Below, one piece after another: positions 9,236 to 18,518 of a stretch of DNA of 64,000 bases; within the stretch, counting starts at the first letter, position 1, and each line of letters begins with the position of its first letter. Source of the stretch: Gottfriedia acidiceleris. Lineage in GTDB: Bacteria > Bacillota > Bacilli > Bacillales > Bacillaceae_G. The stretch spans positions 1-64,000 of the forward strand of contig NZ_NESS01000012.1 in NCBI RefSeq assembly GCF_002128425.1, read 5' to 3'. The notes beneath the pieces are model-generated. The model saw only the letters and a program-made list of their open reading frames with translations. It was not told the origin of the DNA and made no database searches. The translations under genes and the position numbers were made by a program.

Positions 9236-9436
9236 ATGGAAACAATTTTAAAAGTAGAAGGTATGACTTGTGGACACTGCAAAGCTGCAGTTATGAAAGC
9301 AGTAGAGGGAGTGTCTGGTACAAATAATATTATCGTAAGCTTGGAAAATAAAGAAGTAACATTCAATACTTCAAACGCTGAAACAATTGAGAAAGTGAAA
9401 GAGGCTATTGAGGATCAAGGTTACGATATCGTATAA
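9236..9436 (+). CDS. copZ: Copper chaperone CopZ
   Basis: A 66-residue single heavy-metal-associated domain with the Cu(I)-binding motif GMTCGHC (about residues 9-15). It delivers Cu(I) in the cytoplasm to the N-terminal domains of CopA. It sits 12 bp after copA with AGGAGGATT as its ribosome binding site, and is the last gene of the operon. Confidence 0.95.
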   Translation: METILKVEGMTCGHCKAAVMKAVEGVSGTNNIIVSLENKEVTFNTSNAETIEKVKEAIEDQGYDIV

Positions 9437-9463
9437 ATGATTTAATGATTAATTCATTGAATG

Positions 9464-9501
9464 GAAAAAGCAGGTAACTTTTAAAGTTTTCCTGCTTTTT
9501 T
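9464..9501. terminator. Bidirectional terminator between copZ and the MFS gene
   Basis: AAAAAGCAGG (9465-9474) pairs with CCTGCTTTTT (9491-9500). T-runs on both strands suit the convergent genes on either side. Confidence 0.85.
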
Positions 9502-9514
9502 GTATTTGATCGTA

Positions 9515-10882
9515 TTATAAAATATTCGGCTTAATATCTGCTGGATGACTATTTGGTTTTTTTAAACCATCAGTCTTACTAGCATCGTTAAGAGATAAGT
9601 ATTTGGTTTCAGGTGCCCATGCAATCGAAACGAATGTTCCAACGACTAAAACTCCTGTTAATGCTAGCATGGTATGATTTAAGCCATAATGTGAAAGGCT
9701 TAATGGTAATAAGAATGTACTGATAGCTGATCCAAGTCTGCTAATAGCGGTAGCAAATCCAACTCCTGATGATCTCACTTCGGTTGGGAAACTCTCAGCT
9801 GGAAAAACCCCTACAAGATTACTTACAGCGGATAAAATTAATGTGAAAATTGCAAAACTTATAATCATTAATGTTGTTGCACTGCTAGGTGAAACGCTTA
9901 GTACGAATAAGGATACTACAAGAATAATGAAAGAACTAATTAAGAAACCTCTACGAGAAAAGATGATTGTAAACCAGATTCCTAAAACTGCACCAATGAT
10001 TAGGATTACATTTAATAAGAAATCTGTTCCAAAGCCTTCCTTTAGGCCCATAATACTTAAAATATTTGGAAGGAAAGTATAGATTGCAAAGTAAGGCATT
10101 ACTAGACATGCAAAGAAAAGACTATTAAATGCCGTTCTCTTTCTATATTTTTTGCTAAATAAAACAGAAAAGTTACTATCTTCTTTTATTGGGGTTTCAT
10201 TATCTAAAACTATATTTTTACCAACATATTTTTTTGCTATTTCTCTTGCCTCATCAATACGACCTTTATTAATTAACCATCTTGGTGATTCTGGCGTTCC
10301 GATTCGTAGGAACAAAATAATCACAGATGGGATTGTTGAAGAAGCTAGCATCCAACGCCAAGCATCAGGCCCTAAATCTTGCATCCAAAGCCCTACGAAA
10401 GTAGATACAACATATCCAATAGTCCAAATTACACTAAATGATCCTAATAATACGCCACGATGTTTTTTGGGAGCGAACTCAGCTAACATTGTATGACCAA
10501 CGCTATAGTCTCCACCAATTCCAATCCCAATTAATAATCGAAGAATAAATAACTGTGTTGGATTATCAACGAAAAATTGTAGTAACGAAGCAATTGTAAT
10601 AAGAACAAAGCTTAGAACAAATATTTTTTGTCTGCCGATAATATCGGATACCCAACCAAGTACTAAACTTCCTAAGAATAGCCCAATTAAAGCGGAGCTC
10701 CCGATTAATCCAAGCCAAAATGCGTTAAGGTGCATCTGGGGAGTAAGTAATGTGAGTGCTGTTCCGATTATACCAAGAATATAACCGTCATTAAAATGGG
10801 CTCCAAATGTAAGTCCAGCCATTTTAATGTGAAACTTGTTAAGTGGTGCATCATCCATTCTTATCGATTGGTTTTCTTTCAT
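9515..10882 (-). CDS. MFS metabolite/H+ symporter of the IclR-controlled cluster
   Basis: A 455-residue major facilitator with twelve predicted membrane segments. The loop 2-3 motif GWVSDIIGRQK (about residues 77-87) and the GIGIGGDYSVGHTMLAEFAPKKHRG region (about 115-140) resemble the sugar/organic-acid porter branch. The ATG start follows AAGGAGGAAACGAG. It is transcribed away from the iclR gene and carries a cre-like site and a GTTC-N7-GAAC palindrome upstream, shared in type with the lyase operon. It probably imports the substrate of that pathway; which substrate is unknown. Confidence 0.85.
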   Translation of the reverse strand: MKENQSIRMDDAPLNKFHIKMAGLTFGAHFNDGYILGIIGTALTLLTPQMHLNAFWLGLIGSSALIGLFLGSLVLGWVSDIIGRQKIFVLSFVLITIASLLQFFVDNPTQLFILRLLIGIGIGGDYSVGHTMLAEFAPKKHRGVLLGSFSVIWTIGYVVSTFVGLWMQDLGPDAWRWMLASSTIPSVIILFLRIGTPESPRWLINKGRIDEAREIAKKYVGKNIVLDNETPIKEDSNFSVLFSKKYRKRTAFNSLFFACLVMPYFAIYTFLPNILSIMGLKEGFGTDFLLNVILIIGAVLGIWFTIIFSRRGFLISSFIILVVSLFVLSVSPSSATTLMIISFAIFTLILSAVSNLVGVFPAESFPTEVRSSGVGFATAISRLGSAISTFLLPLSLSHYGLNHTMLALTGVLVVGTFVSIAWAPETKYLSLNDASKTDGLKKPNSHPADIKPNIL

Positions 10883-10970
10883 CTCGTTTCCTCCTTATTA
10901 ATAATAGTATAGTAGATTTTAATTGCATACTTTTAACTCTTTTTATAGAAAAGCAAATATCTTTATGTAT

Positions 10971-10984
10971 TGGTAGCGTTTTCA
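10971..10984 (-). promoter_or_regulatory. cre-like CcpA site upstream of the MFS gene
   Basis: On the minus strand TGAAAACGCTACCA matches the consensus TGWAANCGNTNWCA at 13 of 14 positions. It lies about 90 bp upstream of the transporter start and suggests catabolite control. Confidence 0.6.
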
Positions 10985-11016
10985 GATAAAAAGAAAAAAG
11001 TGAGTGAACAAGACGA

Positions 11017-11037
11017 TTTGTTCATATTACGAACAAA
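11017..11037. promoter_or_regulatory. GTTC-N7-GAAC palindrome, putative IclR operator 1
   Basis: TTTGTTC-ATATTAC-GAACAAA is a perfect 7-bp inverted repeat with a 7-bp spacer. The same core recurs twice in front of the lyase operon, so it is a candidate binding site of the IclR regulator encoded between them. Confidence 0.7.
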
Positions 11038-11211
11038 TATTTTCACTATATGAAATATATGAAGAGTATAAAATAAAGTTCACAAAATTGTCAAACTATT
11101 TTCAGAGATTTATTTTGATGAAAAAATGTTATTGAAGATGATAATTTAAAACAATCAGGTGGACTAATTTTAATTTATAAAACTAAACTCAATTATTAAA
11201 GTTCAAAATAA

Positions 11212-11243
11212 AAAGGCATCTGAATCGGAATTCAGATGCCTTT
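11212..11243 (-). terminator. Terminator of the iclR-family gene
   Basis: AAAGGCATCTGAAT and ATTCAGATGCCTTT form a perfect 14-bp stem. On the minus strand it is followed by TTATTTTG. Confidence 0.85.
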
Positions 11244-11270
11244 CGTCTAATAAGAAATATTATAGTTTGA

Positions 11271-12077
11271 TTAATCAAGATAATTTGTGACCTGTTGACA
11301 AGTACTTATTAATAACTCAACTGATGCTAACATTTTCTCTTTTGTAAAACGAAAACTTGGTCCACAAACACTTATGAACGCAACAAGATTTTGAGACTTG
11401 TCATAAACTGGTGCGGAAATACCATTTTCATTTTCATCTAGTTCGCAAATCGAAGTGCCAAATCCCCTTTCTCGAACATTATTAATTTCCTTACGTAACT
11501 GCTCACGATCTGTAATTGTATAGGGAGTCAATTTTTCCAAAGGTTTTTCTAGATATATATCTAATTCTTTTGGCGGAAGCTGACTTAATAGAATTTTTCC
11601 ATTTGAAGTACAGTGTAAAGGTAGAAAAGCATTAACATAATCTACGACTAATCTAACACTGTTTTCTGGATCAATTTGTTCAATCGTTAATGTTCCATTT
11701 TGTTTAGGAACACTTAAGAGAACAGTTTCCTGAAATTCCTCTTTCAAATTCTCCATACTTTTACTTGCACGTCGAACAAGAGAACCGTATTGCGTTACTT
11801 TAGACGCAAGATGATTAACCGCATAACCAAGCTGATAGCCCTTAGTCTGAGGGTCACGTTCTACAAATCCATGGTTCTCAAGAGTTCCAATAAGTCTCCA
11901 AGCTGTTGTTCGATTCATGTCTGATTTTTCAGCGAGATTCCCTATAGAAATTGGGTTTTCACTGTCAGCAACGATTTTTAGTAATAAAAGTGCACGATCA
12001 ACGGCTTGTACTGATGAAAGGTCTTGCTTTGAATTTTTTTGGTTTTTTACTTCGCTATTTATCTTCATGATACTCAT
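11271..12077 (-). CDS. IclR-family transcriptional regulator
   Basis: A 268-residue regulator. A winged HTH (about residues 22-85, AVDRALLLLKIV...NRTTAWRLIGTLENHGFV) precedes the IclR effector domain (about 95-265), which has the expected GTSICELDENENGISAPV segment. It lies between the MFS gene and the lyase-ALDH-ADH operon. Three identical-type palindromes flank these transcription units, so it very likely controls both. The start is uncertain: the ATG at 12077 has no good ribosome binding site, and the ATG at 12068 is an alternative. Confidence 0.9.
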   Translation of the reverse strand: MSIMKINSEVKNQKNSKQDLSSVQAVDRALLLLKIVADSENPISIGNLAEKSDMNRTTAWRLIGTLENHGFVERDPQTKGYQLGYAVNHLASKVTQYGSLVRRASKSMENLKEEFQETVLLSVPKQNGTLTIEQIDPENSVRLVVDYVNAFLPLHCTSNGKILLSQLPPKELDIYLEKPLEKLTPYTITDREQLRKEINNVRERGFGTSICELDENENGISAPVYDKSQNLVAFISVCGPSFRFTKEKMLASVELLISTCQQVTNYLD

Positions 12078-12140
12078 TATAGCTTAATTACATATTAAAA
12101 AAACAATTATAAATAAATTTCTAAAAATTTAATTATTTAT

Positions 12141-12170
12141 TTGACATAGATAATTTTTCAGTTTTATAAT
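12141..12170 (+). promoter_or_regulatory. SigA-type promoter of the lyase-ALDH-ADH operon
   Basis: TTGACA (12141-12146) and TATAAT (12165-12170) with an 18-bp spacer. Transcription should begin near 12177, inside the first palindrome, which suits repression. Confidence 0.75.
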
Positions 12171-12176
12171 CTATTT

Positions 12177-12217
12177 AAAGTTCTTAATATGAACTTTGTT
12201 GTTCGCATTATGAACAA
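12177..12217. promoter_or_regulatory. Two GTTC-N7-GAAC palindromes, putative IclR operators 2 and 3
   Basis: AAAGTTC-TTAATAT-GAACTTT (12177-12197) and GTTC-GCATTAT-GAAC (12201-12215) have centres 21 bp apart, about two helical turns. They overlap the expected transcription start of the operon and also lie in the control region of the divergent iclR gene. Confidence 0.75.
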
Positions 12218-12315
12218 ACTATATATTCAGACTTTCTAATTAATGGCTCTTCTTTATAGTTATTGAAAGCCATGAGAAGATTGGAATAGCGTCAAACGGT
12301 TTTAATAGAAAATTA

Positions 12316-12329
12316 TTTAAACGTTTTCA
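12316..12329 (+). promoter_or_regulatory. cre-like CcpA site in the operon leader
   Basis: TTTAAACGTTTTCA matches TGWAANCGNTNWCA at 13 of 14 positions. It lies downstream of the promoter, a position at which CcpA acts as a roadblock. Confidence 0.6.
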
Positions 12330-12352
12330 ATTTAAAAAAGGTGGTGATTTTC

Positions 12353-13708
12353 ATTAGTGTCATTGAGAACCAGAAAAAACGAAAAGAAGTTGATTCATTT
12401 GGAACTGTAGAAATACCACATCAGTTCTTATATGGAATTCAAACAGTTCGAGCAGTACAAAATCTTTCATTCTCTGGAAAAACTCTAAGTCAATATCCAA
12501 AGTATATCGAATCTCTTGCATTGGTTAAGAAAGCTGCTGCAATTACCAATATAGAAACAGGTGTATTAGAAGAGTCTGTAGGATTATTTATTCTAAAAGC
12601 CTGTGAAGAAATAATTTCTGGTAGACATTTGGATCAATTTCCAGTTGATATACTCCATGGCGGAGGAGGAATTGGTACAAATATGAACATTAACGAAGTC
12701 ATTGCAAATATAGCCAATGAATTAAATGGAGGAAATCGAGGAAATTATTCACCTATTCATCCAAACGATGATGTGAATGCTTCTCAATCAACCTCTGATG
12801 TTTGTCACACCGCCATGAGACTTGCAGTTGTTAAGGAGTTTGCACGACTCGATTTAGTTTTAAGAAAAGTTCAAACTAAGATCGAGGAGATGGTCGAATC
12901 ATTTAGAGAAATAACCACAATTTCAAGAACATGTTTACAAGATGCGATGAGGATTCAATTAGGAGATTTTATTAGTGGATATGCTGATATGTTATCTAGA
13001 AGACATCAGTTACTTGAACAGAGTGTTATGGAATTGAAAAAAGTGAACTTAGGTGGCACTGTAATTGGTACTGGTACTGGAGCATCAAAAGCATACCAGG
13101 ACTTAATTATTCATAATCTTTCAAAAATAACTGGATGTCAGCTTCAAAAGCGAGGAAATTTAATTGATGCTGCACAAAACATAGACGATCTAGCAAATGT
13201 TTCGAATCAATTAGCATTACTTGCAACTTGTTTAATCAAAATGGGAAAAGATTTAAGACTTTTATCTTCTGGTCCAGAAGCTGGTTTTTCTGAAATCATT
13301 TTACCATCTGTAATGGCTGGTTCATCTTTCTTCCCAGGAAAAGTAAATCCTGTAATACCTGAAACGTTGATCCAAAGCTGTTTTCAAGTTTTAGGCTGTG
13401 ACAGAGTTGTACAGGCAACTTTAGAGCATGGCGAATTAAATTTAAATATTTTTGAAGGTGCAGCTGGAGCAAATATTATAGATGCTATGAAAATGCTAGA
13501 AAAGTCACTGATCTTATTTAGCGAAAAGTGTTTAGAAGATATAAAGGTAAATAAAGAAAAATGTAAAGAGTACGCAAATAGTTTAATTCCTTCTGTAGTT
13601 GAATTAAAGGAGAAGCATGGATATTCGATTGTTTCAAAATTAATGACAGAAAAAGGTAAGAATGGTGTGAAGGAATTATTAAATAGAGGAGGATTTGAAA
13701 TTGACTAA
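12353..13708 (+). CDS. Aspartase/fumarase-superfamily lyase, substrate unknown
   Basis: About 451 residues. The superfamily signature GSSFFPGKVNPVIPE (near residues 320-335) with its catalytic serine loop is intact, as is the first conserved region HPNDDVNASQSTSD. Family members eliminate ammonia, water or an amine to give fumarate. Elsewhere the protein departs from true aspartase and fumarase, so the substrate is open. In-frame GTG codons at 12341 and 12344 lie inside the ribosome binding site AAAGGTGGTGA; the codon at the right distance is ATT at 12353, so a rare ATT start is likely. It is the first gene of an operon with an aldehyde and an alcohol dehydrogenase. Confidence 0.8.
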   Translation: MSVIENQKKRKEVDSFGTVEIPHQFLYGIQTVRAVQNLSFSGKTLSQYPKYIESLALVKKAAAITNIETGVLEESVGLFILKACEEIISGRHLDQFPVDILHGGGGIGTNMNINEVIANIANELNGGNRGNYSPIHPNDDVNASQSTSDVCHTAMRLAVVKEFARLDLVLRKVQTKIEEMVESFREITTISRTCLQDAMRIQLGDFISGYADMLSRRHQLLEQSVMELKKVNLGGTVIGTGTGASKAYQDLIIHNLSKITGCQLQKRGNLIDAAQNIDDLANVSNQLALLATCLIKMGKDLRLLSSGPEAGFSEIILPSVMAGSSFFPGKVNPVIPETLIQSCFQVLGCDRVVQATLEHGELNLNIFEGAAGANIIDAMKMLEKSLILFSEKCLEDIKVNKEKCKEYANSLIPSVVELKEKHGYSIVSKLMTEKGKNGVKELLNRGGFEID

Positions 13709-15227
13709 ATTAGAGAATAAAAAACATTTTGAAGGTATCGATCAGCCAAAATTGGAATGGGCGAAAGAGTGGTTACTTGAAGCAAAGAAATTATATATCA
13801 ATGGTGAATGGGTAGATAGCAGTAGTGAAGAAGACATTGAATCGATTAATCCAGCAAACGGACAAGTAATCGGAAAAATTCAAGGTGCAACAAAAGAAGA
13901 CATTGATAAAGCGGTTGAGGCCGCGCGTGTTGCTTTTGATAACGGTCCATGGCGTAAAGTAACTCGTAAAGAAAGAGCTAAAATTTTGCGCAAAATTAGT
14001 GAGCTAATGAAAGAGCATCAGGCAGAATTAGCTACTTTAGAAGCGCTTGATAACGGAAAACTATACACAGAGGCATATAACGATGACGTTCAAGAGGCAT
14101 TAGAAATGTTCGAATATTATGCTGGTTGGACTGATAAATATTATGGTGAAAATAATCCAGTTGAAGGCGACTTTTTGAGTGTAACAACAAGAGACCCAAT
14201 TGGTGTCTGCGGTCAAATTGTACCATTTAACTTTCCAATCGATATGGCTGCATGGAAGCTTGCGCCAGCTCTAGCTATGGGAAATACAGTAATCTTAAAA
14301 CCATCTAGTACGACATCTTTTTCTGCTATTAGACTATTTGAAATAATACATGAGGCAAATATTTTACCTCCTGGTGTACTTAATCTAATACTTGGTAAAG
14401 GGAAAATAGGTTCATTTATTTCTCGACATATGGGTGTTGATAAAGTTTCCTTTACAGGTAGTACAGGTGTTGGAAAGCAGCTTGTTCACGATTCTGCAGA
14501 TTCAAATCTTAAGCCGGTTACACTTGAGCTTGGAGGAAAGTCTCCAAACATTATTTTCAGCGATGCTCCAGATGTGGATGCAGCTATTGAACGTTCATTC
14601 TATGGATTATTTACTCATAAAGGTGAGAAATGTTCTGCACCAACAAGATTATTTGTTCAACGTGATATTTATGAAAAAGCAGTTAGCCGCTTAGCTGAAT
14701 ATGCAAATAATTATAAATTAGGGGATCAATTCGATCCAGAATCAAATCAAGGTGCTCAAATTTCAGAAGCTCATATGGAAAGTATTTTAAATTATATTAA
14801 AAGCGGAATAGAAGAAGGCGCCCGTCTGGCAGCTGGTGGAGAAAGGGATCTAACTGGTGAAAATGTAAACGGATATTTTGTTCGCCCAACTATTTTTGCA
14901 GACGTACATAATAAAATGACGATTGCACAAGAAGAAATTTTTGGACCAGTTCTTTGCGTCATTCCGTTCGACACGGAAGAAGAAGTAATTGAAATGGCAA
15001 ATGACACAATTTATGGTTTAGCTGCCGGTCTATGGACAAATGATGTTTCTCGCGCGAATCGCGTGGCTAAAAAATTAGAGGCTGGAATGGTATTTGTTAA
15101 TAAGTATGGATGTTATGATTTTGCAAGTCCGTTTGGTGGATGGAAACAAAGTGGCTGGGGTAAGGAATATGCCATTCATTCATTACAATCTTACACAAAA
15201 ACAAAAGCAATTTGGTTTGCTTACTAA
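13701..15227 (+). CDS. NAD(P)+-dependent aldehyde dehydrogenase
   Basis: About 508 residues with all hallmarks of the ALDH superfamily: the cofactor motif FTGSTGVGKQL (near 253-263), the general-base glutamate in VTLELGGKSPNI (near 275-286) and the catalytic cysteine in GEKCSAPTRLF (near 312-322). The TTG at 13701 is chosen because it is 7 nt from GAGGAGGA; an upstream TTG at 13695 is too close. It overlaps the end of the lyase gene by 8 bp, so the two are translationally coupled. It probably oxidises an aldehyde formed in the same pathway. Confidence 0.9.
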   Translation: MTKLENKKHFEGIDQPKLEWAKEWLLEAKKLYINGEWVDSSSEEDIESINPANGQVIGKIQGATKEDIDKAVEAARVAFDNGPWRKVTRKERAKILRKISELMKEHQAELATLEALDNGKLYTEAYNDDVQEALEMFEYYAGWTDKYYGENNPVEGDFLSVTTRDPIGVCGQIVPFNFPIDMAAWKLAPALAMGNTVILKPSSTTSFSAIRLFEIIHEANILPPGVLNLILGKGKIGSFISRHMGVDKVSFTGSTGVGKQLVHDSADSNLKPVTLELGGKSPNIIFSDAPDVDAAIERSFYGLFTHKGEKCSAPTRLFVQRDIYEKAVSRLAEYANNYKLGDQFDPESNQGAQISEAHMESILNYIKSGIEEGARLAAGGERDLTGENVNGYFVRPTIFADVHNKMTIAQEEIFGPVLCVIPFDTEEEVIEMANDTIYGLAAGLWTNDVSRANRVAKKLEAGMVFVNKYGCYDFASPFGGWKQSGWGKEYAIHSLQSYTKTKAIWFAY

Positions 15228-15248
15228 TATAGAAGGGTGAAAAATAAG

Positions 15249-16415
15249 ATGAAAATGAAAGCAGCAGTAATGACCGGACATAGTGAACCACTTATTATTA
15301 AAGAGGTTGAACTAGCAGAGCCTAAAGCAAATGAAGTACTTGTTAAAATAGTAGCAACTGGTGTTTGCCATAGTGATCTAAATGCATTAGATGATGAAAC
15401 AACACCTATACCAACTATTCTTGGGCATGAAGGTGCAGGGATTGTGGAAGCTGTTGGTCCAAATGTAAAAAATGTAAAACCTGGAGATAAAGTAGCTTTA
15501 AGTTGGGTTCCATATTGTGGAACATGTGAGTTTTGTATAACAGGAGAAGTTCATTTATGTGAATCAGCTTTTGGACCTATGTTTGATGGCACATTGCTTG
15601 ATGGGACTTCCAGGTTGAGCTGTAATGGAGAAAAAGTATACCATAATTCTCTATTATCTACTTTTGCTGAATACACTGTTGTCCCAGAAATGTCATGTGT
15701 AAAAATTCCTGATGAAATGCCACTTGCTCAAGCATCATTAATTGGTTGTGGGGTTGCAACTGGTTATGGTGCAGCTGTCAATGCTGCTGGTGTAAAGCCT
15801 GGTTCAGCTGTAGCTGTTTTCGGAATTGGTGGAGTGGGAGTTAATGCCATTCAAGGGGCAAAGATTGCTGGGGCATCTAAAATCATAGCTTGTGATGTAA
15901 AAGACTCTAATCTTGAAATTGCAAAAAAGTTTGGAGCAACACATACAGTCAATGTAGCTTGCGAAAATGCTGAAGAAAAACTAAAAGAATTAACAGGTGG
16001 ATTTGGCGTTAACTATGCGATTGATTGTACTGGTAATACAAACGCTGCTGAGAGTGCTTGGAAAGGAACAAGAAAAGGTGGAACTGTAGTAGTAGTTGGT
16101 GCTTTTAACCCTTCTAAGGTACTTAATTTACCAGCTGGTGGGTTTCACCGTGTTGGTAAGATTCTGAAAGGAAGTTTTTACGGTGATACTCAACCTTTTA
16201 GAGACTTCCCAATTATCTCTAAGTTGTATTTAGATGGAAAATTTAATCTTGATGACTTAGTTTTAGATCGAATTAAGTTAGATGATATTAATTCAGCATT
16301 TGATTCCTTCCATGATAGTTGCTGTATTAATGTTGGAAGAACAGTTATTGAGTTTCCAATTAATGAAGAGCCTAATCTATCTTTAGCAAGTTCTGTAGGC
16401 AAAGAGGCTAATTAA
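15249..16415 (+). CDS. Zinc-dependent alcohol dehydrogenase (MDR superfamily)
   Basis: About 388 residues. The catalytic zinc site is seen in GVCHSDL (Cys, Asp pair) and GHEGAGIVEAVGPNV; the structural zinc site is the four-cysteine cluster CGTCEFCITGEVHLC. The Rossmann motif is GIGGVGVNAI. These place it near the class III/glutathione-dependent branch, although no glutathione partner is present. The ATG at 15249 follows GAAGGGTG at a good distance; the in-frame GTG at 15237 overlaps that site. It ends the operon, and with the ALDH it could take an alcohol to an acid. Confidence 0.9.
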   Translation: MKMKAAVMTGHSEPLIIKEVELAEPKANEVLVKIVATGVCHSDLNALDDETTPIPTILGHEGAGIVEAVGPNVKNVKPGDKVALSWVPYCGTCEFCITGEVHLCESAFGPMFDGTLLDGTSRLSCNGEKVYHNSLLSTFAEYTVVPEMSCVKIPDEMPLAQASLIGCGVATGYGAAVNAAGVKPGSAVAVFGIGGVGVNAIQGAKIAGASKIIACDVKDSNLEIAKKFGATHTVNVACENAEEKLKELTGGFGVNYAIDCTGNTNAAESAWKGTRKGGTVVVVGAFNPSKVLNLPAGGFHRVGKILKGSFYGDTQPFRDFPIISKLYLDGKFNLDDLVLDRIKLDDINSAFDSFHDSCCINVGRTVIEFPINEEPNLSLASSVGKEAN

Positions 16416-16438
16416 TTTATAGAAACTAATTATATAAG

Positions 16439-16487
16439 CCCCCTTCTAAGACTAATAGATTAGTAGTCTTAGAAAGGGGTTTTTTTT
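16439..16487 (+). terminator. Strong terminator of the lyase-ALDH-ADH operon
   Basis: A long stem formed by CCCCCTTCTAAGACTA and TAGTCTTAGAAAGGGG with few mismatches, followed by eight T. Confidence 0.9.
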
Positions 16488-16512
16488 ATTTTTTAAATAA
16501 TTAAGCAATTAT

Positions 16513-17520
16513 TCAACCTAAGACTTTGCGATAGAGTTCTTTAGCAACAGACGGTTCCTTTGTACCGTGAATAATTGCTCGACCATCTTTAAATAAAACA
16601 ATGCGATGCTCTTCATAAGTACATGACAATAAATATGGATTTACAATCAAATCATTTACTAACCCTTGTAATTTTCCAGATAGGTTAGTTAGTGTTGGAA
16701 ATTTAGACGAGGATACTCTTAATTGGACTGCATCTCTTCCACATAATACATATGACTTCATGTGGTCATCATCTCTTAAAAATGGATAACTTCTTATTGA
16801 GCCACATGTTGGACAATTATTATTTTTTAATTTTTCGATGTTTATATCAGACTTTTCATACTTCCATACATCAATCGATTGTAAGATTGGTGAAAGTTCA
16901 TAGTTAGTAAGATATTGAAGGGCATAAGTTACTTGGTAGGCAGCAATCATTTGCACAATTGGACTAATTACTCCTACAGTATCACAAGTCATATTTAAAG
17001 TTGGTATATGATTTAATAAACAGTTCAGGCAAGGAGTTTTTCCTGGAATAATTGGAAATGAGAGGCCATAACTTCCAACAACCGCACCAAAAATAAAAGG
17101 AATCCCGTGCTTAATAGCTGCATCATTCACAACCATTCTAGTTTCAAAATTATCTGTTGCATCTAGTATAACCGTTTGATCTTTAATCAGTTCTTCAATG
17201 TTAAGGCTAGTAATATCTGTTATTAGACTAGTAATCGATACTTCACTATTAATTTGTTGAAGTCGATTTTTAGCCGCAATTACCTTTGGCAGTTTATTTC
17301 TGGCATCCTCTTCCGTATAAAGAGATTGCCTTTGTAAATTACTCCATTCAACGTAATCACGGTCTACAATTGTGATATTTCCTATGCCGGCTCTTACAAG
17401 CATTTCTGCAATTGATGAGCCTAGTGCACCAACCCCGATAATAATGACACTGGCATTTTGTATACTTGATTGACTGTCTTTCCCTAAAAATAATTCTTGC
17501 TTTGCATATCGGTTTGTCAA
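16513..17520 (-). CDS. thiF: ThiS adenylyltransferase ThiF
   Basis: A 335-residue E1-like enzyme that adenylates the C-terminal glycine of ThiS so that sulfur can be added. The ATP loop [11 protein letters not shown] is near residues 30-40, followed by the DxDxVExSNLQRQ-type motif ([14 protein letters not shown], about 54-67). Zinc ligands appear as the pairs CLNC and CPTC. The gene overlaps the thiG stop by 4 bp. MoeB-type relatives are similar, but the position in a thi operon decides the name. Confidence 0.92.
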   Translation of the reverse strand: MTNRYAKQELFLGKDSQSSIQNASVIIIGVGALGSSIAEMLVRAGIGNITIVDRDYVEWSNLQRQSLYTEEDARNKLPKVIAAKNRLQQINSEVSITSLITDITSLNIEELIKDQTVILDATDNFETRMVVNDAAIKHGIPFIFGAVVGSYGLSFPIIPGKTPCLNCLLNHIPTLNMTCDTVGVISPIVQMIAAYQVTYALQYLTNYELSPILQSIDVWKYEKSDINIEKLKNNNCPTCGSIRSYPFLRDDDHMKSYVLCGRDAVQLRVSSSKFPTLTNLSGKLQGLVNDLIVNPYLLSCTYEEHRIVLFKDGRAIIHGTKEPSVAKELYRKVLG

Positions 17521-18284
17521 GAATTCACCAACCCTGTAATTGGACTACTAGCCTCACCATAATTTTTTTCTTCAATTCTTCCTGCTTCAAATCCTAGTCT
17601 TCCTGCTTCAATAGCAAGTTTCATCGCAACTGCCATTTTTACAGGATCTTTCGCGTTAGACACTGCAGTATTTAAAAGGACACCATCAGCACCTAACTCC
17701 ATTGCAAAAGCTGCATCTTTAGGTGAGCCGATTCCAGCATCTACTATGACGGGTACATTCGATTGCTCAATGATGAATTGAAGGTTTAATGGATTAATAA
17801 TTCCTTTTCCGGATCCAATTGGAGATGCACCTGGCATAATTGCATGAACACCAAGTTCCTCTAATCTTCTTGCTAATACAACATCATCAGAAGTATAAGG
17901 TAGTACAATAAATCCTTCATTTAATAATATTTCTGATGCCTTCAATGTTTCGATTGGATCAGGTAATAATGATTTATTACACCCAATTACTTCCACCTTG
18001 ATCATATCGCATAAGCCTGACGCTTTAGCCAATCTTGCAATTCTAACAGCTTCTTCAGCAGTTTTGGCGCCAGCTGTATTAGGCAATAATTTATATTTCG
18101 ACAAATTTAATTGTTCAAGGAAATTTGGTTGAGATTCCTCAAAAATATTCATTCTTCTAACAGCAAAAGTTAGTATTTCAGCTTCCGAAACTTCAACTGC
18201 TTCTTTCTGGACTTCAAATGAAGGGTATTTCCCTGTTCCTAATAATAATCTTGATTGAAACGTGTGATTTCCTACTTTTAACAT
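17517..18284 (-). CDS. thiG: Thiazole synthase ThiG
   Basis: A TIM-barrel enzyme that builds the thiazole phosphate moiety of thiamine from deoxyxylulose phosphate, dehydroglycine and ThiS thiocarboxylate. Family signatures [10 protein letters not shown], the lysine-bearing MIKVEVIG strand and [24 protein letters not shown] are present. I choose the ATG at 18284 (255 residues, MLKVGNHTF), 8 nt after GGAGGTTGATTTT; the longer frame would extend into thiS. Confidence 0.95.
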   Translation of the reverse strand: MLKVGNHTFQSRLLLGTGKYPSFEVQKEAVEVSEAEILTFAVRRMNIFEESQPNFLEQLNLSKYKLLPNTAGAKTAEEAVRIARLAKASGLCDMIKVEVIGCNKSLLPDPIETLKASEILLNEGFIVLPYTSDDVVLARRLEELGVHAIMPGASPIGSGKGIINPLNLQFIIEQSNVPVIVDAGIGSPKDAAFAMELGADGVLLNTAVSNAKDPVKMAVAMKLAIEAGRLGFEAGRIEEKNYGEASSPITGLVNS

Positions 18285-18288
18285 AAAA

Positions 18289-18492
18289 TCAACCTCCACC
18301 TACAAAATGTATTAATTCTACAGAATCTCCGTTAGAGAGATGAGTTATTGAATACTGTTCTTTATAAATAATTTCTTTATTAACTTCGACAATCACAATT
18401 CGGTTTTCTAATTGATATTCATTAAGCAGATCCTGAATAGTAAAGATTTTGCTCGAAATGTCGAGGATCTTTCCGTTTAATCTTATTTCCAA
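18289..18492 (-). CDS. thiS: Sulfur carrier protein ThiS
   Basis: A 67-residue ubiquitin-fold protein that ends in HFVGGG. The terminal Gly-Gly is the site adenylated by ThiF and converted to a thiocarboxylate. The start is TTG at 18492, 8 nt from GGAGGTG. It lies between thiO and thiG. Confidence 0.93.
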   Translation of the reverse strand: MEIRLNGKILDISSKIFTIQDLLNEYQLENRIVIVEVNKEIIYKEQYSITHLSNGDSVELIHFVGGG

Positions 18493-18518
18493 CTGTTTAC
18501 ACCTCCAAAACGCAAAAA

